DNA from: Roseibium aggregatum
Lineage (GTDB): Bacteria > Pseudomonadota > Alphaproteobacteria > Rhizobiales > Stappiaceae
Assembly (NCBI RefSeq): GCF_014692675.1
Contig: NZ_JABFCZ010000021.1
Coordinates: forward strand, 62,001 to 126,000
Direction of reading: 5' to 3'
Length of the DNA stretch: 64,000 nucleotides
This document shows positions 58,037-64,000 of the stretch, one piece after another. Position 1 is the first letter of the stretch, and every line of letters starts with the position of its first letter. Made by a program: the position numbers and the translations under genes. The notes beneath the pieces are model-generated. The model saw only the letters and a list, made by a program, of their open reading frames with translations. It was not told where the DNA came from and did not search any database.

Positions 58037-58936
58037 ATGAAACCACCTCTCGACTGGAGCTTATTGCAATCCTTTGCGGCCGTCGCGGCCAACGGCTCCC
58101 TCTCCGCCGCCGCCCGTAAACTCGGCAGCAGTCAGCCGACGCTCAGCCGGCATATTGCCTCCCTGGAAATGCAGACCGACAGCCGGCTGTTCGAACGCTC
58201 CCCCGGCGGTCTGGAGCTCACGGAGGCGGGAGCGGAGCTCTATGACTTCGCGCTCAGGATGGCGGATGCCGCCGAGGACCTGCGCCTGGCAACCGAAGGC
58301 CGGACACAGACGCTCTCCGGAACGGTCCGGCTGACCGCCAGCGCGATCATGGCGACCTACGTCCTGCCCGATATCCTGACCGCCCTGCGGCGGGAGGAGC
58401 CGGAGATCGATATCGAGCTCATCGCCTCCGACCGCACGGAGAACCTGCTGCAGCGAGAAGCCGATATCGCCGTTCGCATGTACCGGCCGACCCAGGTGGA
58501 CGTGATTACCCGCAAGATCGCCGACCTCAGTTCCGGCGCCTTCGCCACGCCTGCATACCTGGAAGCCCGCGGCATTCCCGAAACGATCGAGGATCTGCGG
58601 TCCCATGACGTCGTGGGTTACGACCGCAGCGATCTCATCATCAAAGGCTTCGAGGCCGCCGGGCTGAAGGTCGGCCGCGGATTTTTCCCGTTCCGATGCG
58701 ACAATCAGGTGGTCTGCTGGCAGATGGCCGTGGCCGGATACGGCATCGGCTTCGTGCTGCAGGCCGTCGGACGATCCGAACCGGCCGTGGTTCCGATCCT
58801 GGAAAATGCGGACATTCCGAAACTGCCGGTCTGGCTCACCGCCCACCGGGAACTGAAGGTCAGCCGGCGCGTGCGCCGGGTCTACGATTTCCTGGCCGAC
58901 CGTCTGGAGCGGCTGGAAAACTCTTCTGCCCACTAG
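58037..58936 (+). CDS. LysR-family regulator, divergent from the epimerase gene
   Basis: 299 residues. The HTH covers LLQSFAAVAANGSLSAAARKLGSSQPTLSRHIASLEMQTDSRLF; the effector domain begins near residue 85 (SGTVRLTASAIMATYVLPDIL). The ATG at 58037 gives the normal LysR start just before the HTH; ATG 58010 lies within the operator palindrome. It probably regulates the divergent epimerase and itself. Confidence 0.88.
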   Translation: MKPPLDWSLLQSFAAVAANGSLSAAARKLGSSQPTLSRHIASLEMQTDSRLFERSPGGLELTEAGAELYDFALRMADAAEDLRLATEGRTQTLSGTVRLTASAIMATYVLPDILTALRREEPEIDIELIASDRTENLLQREADIAVRMYRPTQVDVITRKIADLSSGAFATPAYLEARGIPETIEDLRSHDVVGYDRSDLIIKGFEAAGLKVGRGFFPFRCDNQVVCWQMAVAGYGIGFVLQAVGRSEPAVVPILENADIPKLPVWLTAHRELKVSRRVRRVYDFLADRLERLENSSAH

Positions 58937-59036
58937 GGTATCTTTCCGATTGGCGGATTATGCGCGGCCATTTATATATTCGGAACCGGATACAAATCCC
59001 TCCTCATTCTGTTCACCGCCCAAGGATTCACCCCAC

Positions 59037-60215
59037 ATGACTCTGCGAAACGGCAAGGAATTTCTCATGATTCCGGGTCCGACCAATGTGCCGGACGAGG
59101 TCTTGCGTGCCATGCACCGGCCTGCCGTCGATATCTATGAAGGTCCCTTGCTGGAGACGACCGATGTCTGTCTCAAGGGTCTGAAAGCGCTCTTTCGCAC
59201 CGTGCGTCAGACCTACATCTATGCCGCCAACGGCCACGGCGCCTGGGATGCGGCACTCACGAACACATTGAGCCGCGGCGACAAGGTTCTCGTTCTGGAA
59301 TCCGGCCGCTTTGCGCTTGGCTGGGGCGAAGCCGGCGGGATCGCCGGCCTGGAAACGGAAGTTCTGGCCGGAGATTGGAAAAAGGCGGTCGATCCGGCCG
59401 CCGTCGAAGCGCGGCTCAGACAGGACAGCCAGGGCGAGATCAAGGCGGTTCTGGTGGTCCAGGTCGATACGGCGTCAGGCGCCTGGAACGACATCAAGGC
59501 GATCCGCAAGGCCATGGACGCCGCCAACCATGACGCGCTCCTGATGGTCGACACGATCGCATCGCTCGGCTGCATGCCGTTCGAGATGGACGGCTGGGGG
59601 GTGGATGTCGCCCTGACCGGGTCGCAGAAGGGCCTGATGACGCCCCCGGGTCTTTCCTTCGTAGCGGCGGGCCCCAGGGCGGTGAAGGCGCATGAAACCG
59701 CCGATTTACGCACCAACTACATGGACTGGACGTTCCGCAACGGCCCGGAGCACTACCAGAAATATTGCGGCACACCGCCGGAGCATCTGCTGTTCGGCTT
59801 CCGCGCGGCTCTCGGGCTGATCGAAGCGGAAGGGCTCGACAACGTCTGGCGCCGGCATGCACTCATGGCGGAAGCCACCCGCCGGGCGGTCACCGTCTGG
59901 GCGGAAGGCGGCGCGCTCGAGTTCAATATCAGCGCTCCGGAAAGCCGCTCCGACAGCGTTACCGTCGTCCGGCTCAACGGCCATGATCCCGCGGCCCTGC
60001 GCAGCTTCACCAAGGAGGTCTGCGGCGTCACCATCGGCGGGACCATCGGCGCGCTGAGCGGGCAGGGCATCCGGATCGCCCACATGGGCCACTGCAACGG
60101 CGTCATGGTGCTCGGCACCCTGTCGGCGATCGAGCTTGGCCTGGCGAAGCTCGGCATCCCGCACAAGCCGGGCGGCGTTCAGGCGGCCATCAGCTATCTG
60201 CAGGACGCGCTCTGA
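59037..60215 (+). CDS. Class V aminotransferase, serine–glyoxylate/alanine–glyoxylate type
   Basis: PLP-dependent aminotransferase of 392 residues. It shows MIPGPTNVPDEVLRAMHRPAVD, the PLP-contact YAANGHGAWDAAL, VDTIASLGCMPFEMDGWGVDVALTGSQKGLMTPPG with the PLP lysine, and the C-terminal IRIAHMGHCN. These fit serine–glyoxylate aminotransferase (serine cycle) or alanine–glyoxylate aminotransferase. No other serine-cycle gene lies nearby. The start at 59037 removes a 29-codon extension with no family likeness. It is convergent with the PPK2 gene. Confidence 0.9.
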   Translation: MTLRNGKEFLMIPGPTNVPDEVLRAMHRPAVDIYEGPLLETTDVCLKGLKALFRTVRQTYIYAANGHGAWDAALTNTLSRGDKVLVLESGRFALGWGEAGGIAGLETEVLAGDWKKAVDPAAVEARLRQDSQGEIKAVLVVQVDTASGAWNDIKAIRKAMDAANHDALLMVDTIASLGCMPFEMDGWGVDVALTGSQKGLMTPPGLSFVAAGPRAVKAHETADLRTNYMDWTFRNGPEHYQKYCGTPPEHLLFGFRAALGLIEAEGLDNVWRRHALMAEATRRAVTVWAEGGALEFNISAPESRSDSVTVVRLNGHDPAALRSFTKEVCGVTIGGTIGALSGQGIRIAHMGHCNGVMVLGTLSAIELGLAKLGIPHKPGGVQAAISYLQDAL

Positions 60216-60239
60216 AATTTCGACCGGTTTGAAAGGACT

Positions 60240-61706
60240 TCAGAGGGCCTTTTCAAGCCGGTCGCAGATGGTTTTCAGTACCTCGATGCGGGCATGGCGC
60301 TTGTCCTGAGAGGAGACCATGGTCCAGGGGGCATAATGGGTCGATGTGCGGTCGATCATGTCGCCCGCGGCCACCTCGTACTGCTCCCATTTCAGCCGAT
60401 TGCGCCAGTCGTCGTCCGTGATCTTGTGCTGCTTGTAGTCGGTTTCCTCACGCTCCTTGAACCGGCGGAGCTGCTCGTCCTCGCTGATCGCAAGCCAGAA
60501 CTTGCAGACGACATAACCGAACTCGGTCAGCTCCGCCTCGAAATCATTGATTTCGCTGTAGGCCCTCAGCCAGTCTACGTGGCCGGCATAGCCCTCAACC
60601 CGTTCCACCAGGACACGCTCGTACCAGGACCGGTCGAATATGGCGATCTGCCCCTTTCGCGGCAGGCGCCGCCAGAACCGCCACAGATAGGGCCTTGCCT
60701 TTTCCTCGTCGGTCGGGGCCGAAATGGGGTAGACTTTGTAAATGCGTGGATCGAGCGGCTTGATCACCCGGCGGATCGCCCCGCCTTTTCCTGCCGCATC
60801 ATTCCCCTGAAAGACGAGCACCATGCCTTTGCTGGAGAACAGCTTGCTGTCCGACAGGTCGGAGAGGCGGGACTGCAGCTTGTCCAGTTGCTTCTCGTAG
60901 TCGGACTTGCCGAGCTTCGCCGTCAGATCGACGGCATCCACCGCAGTCTGTCGCTTCAGGCCACCGACAACCGGCGGCGCCGCCACGCTCTGGGGTTCGC
61001 CGTCCGCCAGCTTCCGCCGCATCTCCCGCGCGACGGTCTGCGCAAGCGCGGCATCGCGGTATTCCGGATCCTGGGAGGGAACGACGAACCAGGGCGCATG
61101 CCCCCTGCTGGTTTCCAGGATGATGCGGTCACCGACTTCCACGGCCTTGTCGTAATTCTTGAATGCCGCCCAGTCGGACAGGACGTGCCGTGCAGCGTTT
61201 TTCCTGTCGATCTTCTTCAGACGCCGTTCCTGGTCCTTCCTGGGCAGGACAAACCAGAATTTCAGGATTAGCACATCCTCGTTGGCGAGCATTTCCTCGA
61301 ACCGCTCGATCCGCGCCAGATCCTTTTCGAATTCATTGTCTCCAATCCGGCCGTAGATACGGTCCCGGACCGGGCTCTGGTACCAGCTGCCGAAGACAAT
61401 CGCTGTTTCTCCCTTCGCCGGCAGATCCCGCCAATAGCGCCACAGCGGCGGGTGCAGGCGCGCGTCGTCCAGCGGGTCGCCATAGGCATTACAGACCAGA
61501 TGGCGCGCATCCATCCAGTCGTAAAGCCGCGCAACCGCCTCGCCCTTGCCGGCGCCATCCAGTCCGTCGACGACGATCACCGTCGAAAAGGTCTTTTTTT
61601 CGATGAGCTCCAGCTGAGCGGACAGAAGCTCGGAGCGAAGCTGCGGCTTCAGTTTCCGAAACGTCTCCTTGTCCATTTTCTGCGGCAGCTGTGCTGATTC
61701 AAACAT
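60240..61706 (-). CDS. Polyphosphate:AMP phosphotransferase, double PPK2 domain
   Basis: Uses polyphosphate to phosphorylate AMP or other nucleotides. The 488-residue protein has two tandem PPK2 domains: the first with Walker A DGLDGAGKGEAV (about residue 47) and FGSWYQSPVRDRI, the second with GNDAAGKGGAIRRVIK (about residue 303), DRSWYERVLVERVEG and the lid KEREETDYK. In two-domain PPK2 enzymes the second domain is the catalytic one. The length matches class II PPK2 (PAP). It is divergent from the LssY-like gene. Confidence 0.92.
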   Translation of the reverse strand: MFESAQLPQKMDKETFRKLKPQLRSELLSAQLELIEKKTFSTVIVVDGLDGAGKGEAVARLYDWMDARHLVCNAYGDPLDDARLHPPLWRYWRDLPAKGETAIVFGSWYQSPVRDRIYGRIGDNEFEKDLARIERFEEMLANEDVLILKFWFVLPRKDQERRLKKIDRKNAARHVLSDWAAFKNYDKAVEVGDRIILETSRGHAPWFVVPSQDPEYRDAALAQTVAREMRRKLADGEPQSVAAPPVVGGLKRQTAVDAVDLTAKLGKSDYEKQLDKLQSRLSDLSDSKLFSSKGMVLVFQGNDAAGKGGAIRRVIKPLDPRIYKVYPISAPTDEEKARPYLWRFWRRLPRKGQIAIFDRSWYERVLVERVEGYAGHVDWLRAYSEINDFEAELTEFGYVVCKFWLAISEDEQLRRFKEREETDYKQHKITDDDWRNRLKWEQYEVAAGDMIDRTSTHYAPWTMVSSQDKRHARIEVLKTICDRLEKAL

Positions 61707-61844
61707 GCAATCGACCTCACGTTTGGAAGGAAGTCACTATAGCCGGGGAATCGCGAAGAAACCAAAAGGCCGCAGGCGCGGTCGTACATTCATTGCCCCC
61801 GGCTCCCTTTTTTCTGTTAAGTCACGCCGCGCTTGCCTATATGA

Positions 61845-63971
61845 GTGCCATTCGACGGCAGCCTCGGCCCCGATTCCGTCAACAAAACGAGCCATTACTC
61901 CGTGACAGACATCCTGGGACAGATCGTTGCTTTCATCGGAGACAACCCCTCCCTTGCGGGACTGATCTGCTTCATCGTGGCCATGGGCGAAGCCCTGTTC
62001 ATCATCGGCCTGGTGGTGCCGAGCACGGTTGTCCTGGTCGGCGCCGGAACCCTGGTCGGCCTCGGCAAGCTCGACGGCGTTTCGATCTTTATCTGGACAG
62101 CGCTCGGGGCAACGGCCGGCGATGCCGTTTCCTACTGGTTCGGCCACTTTTACAAGGACAAGGTCCGCAGGCTCTGGCCCCTGTCGCGCTACTCCAGCCT
62201 GATGGACCGCGGCGAGGAATTCTTCCGCGCGCACGGCGGCAAGAGCATCTTCATCGGCCGTTTCGTGCCCGGCGTGAAATCGGTGGTCCCGGGCATTGCC
62301 GGCATGGTCGGCATGAACGCGACGCGGTTCACGGTCATCAACGTGACCTCCGCCATTTTCTGGACCGCGGCGCATCTGGGGCCCGGCATCCTGGCGGGCA
62401 CCGCGCTGGAGGCGATCGGCCAGATCAGCACACGGCTTGCCTTCGTTATCGGCGGCCTTTGCGTGATCCTGTTCATTGCGGTCATGCTCGGCCGCTGGCT
62501 GATCCTGATCATCCTCCCGCTCTTCCCCGGCGCCCATGCCGCCATCGTCAACTGGTTCGGCAAGCGACCGGGCAAGATGTCCCAATGGATCGCGGTCACC
62601 TTCGACCCCGCCCATCCCCGCTCCATCGGGATGCTGGTGTCGGCACTCTTGCTGCTGATCACCATGCCGGCGTTCTTCTTCTTCATCGGCGAGATCGCCC
62701 CCGGCGAACCCATGGTCCGGGCCGATGTGGCGATCCTGAACCTGTTTTCGTCGGTGCGGACACCGATCGGCGACACGATCATGGTCTTCTTCACCTCGCT
62801 CGGCGACGGTGTCGTGGTGACGTTCGTGACGGTCGCCGTCGCGCTCTACCTGTTTTTAAGGCGGGCCTGGCGCCGGGCGACCGGTTTCCTGATCGCCATC
62901 GGCAGCACGGCGATCTTCGTGCCCCTGATCAAGGCCCTCCTGGAACGGTCCCGACCGATAGCGCTTTACTCCGGCGCGGACTCCTTCAGCTTCCCGAGCG
63001 GCCATGCCACCCTGAATGCGGTGCTGTTCGGGATCTGCGCGGTCCTGATCGCCCATGAGCGGAACCGCTGGATCAAGGCCGCGATTTTCTCGATCACCGC
63101 TGCCTACGTGATCACCATCGGCTTTTCCCGGGTTTACCTGGCCGCGCACTGGATGTCGGACGTGCTTGCCGGCTTCCTGTTCGGCCTTGCAATCGTGTCG
63201 GCCTTCGCCTTCGTCTTCGGCCCGATCCACAACGAGAAGATCGGACGCAATACGCTGGCCGCCCTCGTTGTCGGGTGCCTCACCCTGTTCGGCGGCTGGC
63301 ATGTGATCGCCAACCTGGACAAGGCAGTCGAAATCTACGAACCCCGCAACCGGTTCCAGATCCTCACAGCCAGCGAATGGCATGCAACCGGCTGGAAGGA
63401 ACTGCCGCAGAACCGGATCGAACTCAGCGGCGGCACGAAGGAACCGCTGGTCATCCAGTATGCCGGCGACCCGGCCCGGCTCGCCCCCGTGCTTACCCCC
63501 CACGGCTGGTCGCCGCCGCCGAAATGGTCGTTGAGCACCGCATCGGGTTTTGTCGAAGGCAAGACGCCGGCGGACAAGCTGCCGATCCTGCCCAGAACCC
63601 AGAACGGCCGCTCGCCGGCCCTGGTTCTCATCCGCAAGGACGAGACCGCGGATCCGAGCGGAGGCCGCTGGGTGCTGCGTCTGTGGCCAAGCCGGTTCGA
63701 GATCCTGACAGACGGCACACTCAAGCGGCTTTACGTCGGCAGCATCCTGCATGAAGCGATCCTGCGGCCGATGGGCGAGTTTTCCGGACCGAAGATGGAC
63801 CGGGAAGCGCCGGCGCTCAGCACCAACCCCGCCCGCCTGCTGCCGGATGCACTCGTCCGCCAATGGCCGGACGGCAGGGAAGTCGTGCTTTGTCAGGAGC
63901 CGCCGGCACTTATCGCGCCAACCAAGCCTAAAACGACCGGAACACCAGAGGCCATATCTCCGGCAAATTAG
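61845..63971 (+). CDS. DedA–PAP2–LssY_C fusion membrane protein
   Basis: 708 residues. The N-terminal DedA/VTT domain (about 25–215; EALFIIGLVVPSTVVLVGAGTLVG, FIGRFVPGVKSVVPGIAGM) is followed by a PAP2 phosphatase domain with all motifs: K-x6-RP (KALLERSRP), PSGH (SFPSGHA) and SR-x5-H-x3-D (SRVYLAAHWMSDVL). The C-terminal soluble part (about 480–670) resembles the LssY C-terminal domain. It is a predicted lipid phosphatase/flippase-like protein of the inner membrane, possibly recycling undecaprenyl or phosphatidic lipids. The start is uncertain (GTG 61845 or GTG 61902); neither has a good ribosome site. Confidence 0.87.
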   Translation: MPFDGSLGPDSVNKTSHYSVTDILGQIVAFIGDNPSLAGLICFIVAMGEALFIIGLVVPSTVVLVGAGTLVGLGKLDGVSIFIWTALGATAGDAVSYWFGHFYKDKVRRLWPLSRYSSLMDRGEEFFRAHGGKSIFIGRFVPGVKSVVPGIAGMVGMNATRFTVINVTSAIFWTAAHLGPGILAGTALEAIGQISTRLAFVIGGLCVILFIAVMLGRWLILIILPLFPGAHAAIVNWFGKRPGKMSQWIAVTFDPAHPRSIGMLVSALLLLITMPAFFFFIGEIAPGEPMVRADVAILNLFSSVRTPIGDTIMVFFTSLGDGVVVTFVTVAVALYLFLRRAWRRATGFLIAIGSTAIFVPLIKALLERSRPIALYSGADSFSFPSGHATLNAVLFGICAVLIAHERNRWIKAAIFSITAAYVITIGFSRVYLAAHWMSDVLAGFLFGLAIVSAFAFVFGPIHNEKIGRNTLAALVVGCLTLFGGWHVIANLDKAVEIYEPRNRFQILTASEWHATGWKELPQNRIELSGGTKEPLVIQYAGDPARLAPVLTPHGWSPPPKWSLSTASGFVEGKTPADKLPILPRTQNGRSPALVLIRKDETADPSGGRWVLRLWPSRFEILTDGTLKRLYVGSILHEAILRPMGEFSGPKMDREAPALSTNPARLLPDALVRQWPDGREVVLCQEPPALIAPTKPKTTGTPEAISPAN

Positions 63972-64000
63972 CCGTGCCGTTGCAGTCGATCTTCTCGCGG
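63972..64000. other. Window end, nothing seen
   Basis: Only 29 bases follow the LssY-like stop; they show no feature. Confidence 0.5.

Overview
The window is GC-rich, alphaproteobacterial chromosomal DNA. The block rpsT–rhodanese–dnaA–dnaN–recF–gyrB, the UbiE–UbiB–MutM neighbourhood, a rhizobial-type heat-shock promoter before dnaK and many Opp/Dpp-type peptide importers suggest Hyphomicrobiales, most likely a marine Roseibium/Labrenzia/Stappia relative. The order-level call rests on gene content and order; the genus is an inference.

Layout. 1–6.7 kb: the 5' part of dnaK (running off the left edge), an AlkB-type dioxygenase, ubiB/ubiE, mutM, an enoyl-CoA hydratase and rpsT. 6.7–14.9 kb: the replication and repair core (dnaA, dnaN, recF, gyrB), plus an unlisted 59-residue small gene antisense-convergent to recF. 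14.9–21.9 kb: a GGDEF/EAL protein with a degenerate EAL half, an RlpA-like exported protein, tRNA-Arg(CCG), a DUF899 operon, a divergent HTH regulator and a small beta-propeller protein. 21.9–24.7 kb: an AT-richer accessory block holding a 279-bp MITE-like element with a perfect 9-bp target duplication, a soluble PAS chemoreceptor and an Rrf2 regulator. This block is bracketed by a 128-bp imperfect direct repeat made from the adjoining ends of the two flanking genes.

24.6–42.3 kb: two complete peptide/amide ABC importers, head to head. The leftward operon begins with amiC–amiR (amide sensor and ANTAR antiterminator), continues with permeases, binding protein and formamidase, and ends with a fused double ATPase. 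Its leader has two hairpins followed by an intrinsic terminator, the layout expected for AmiR-type antitermination. The rightward operon begins with a GntR/FCD regulator and carries separate ATPases, binding protein, permeases, a gamma-glutamyltransferase-like enzyme and a DUF1028 protein. It looks like a peptide or gamma-glutamyl compound scavenging operon.

42.3–64 kb: an operon of an exported caspase-like protein, a CHASE2 adenylate cyclase and a secreted protein; a small methyltransferase and a lipoprotein; a GT61-like glycosyltransferase; a TPP enzyme; a YegS-like lipid kinase; LysR plus glutaryl-CoA dehydrogenase; an FAD oxidoreductase; an N-formylglutamate amidohydrolase; an NAD-binding epimerase with a divergent LysR; a class V aminotransferase; a double-domain PPK2; and a DedA–PAP2–LssY_C membrane fusion.

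The best candidates for something undescribed are the ANTAR-controlled amide importer leader, the caspase/CHASE2-cyclase operon, the MITE plus duplicated-junction island, and a pseudoknot-capable leader before the c-di-GMP gene. All gene calls come from reading the sequence; no database search was run.
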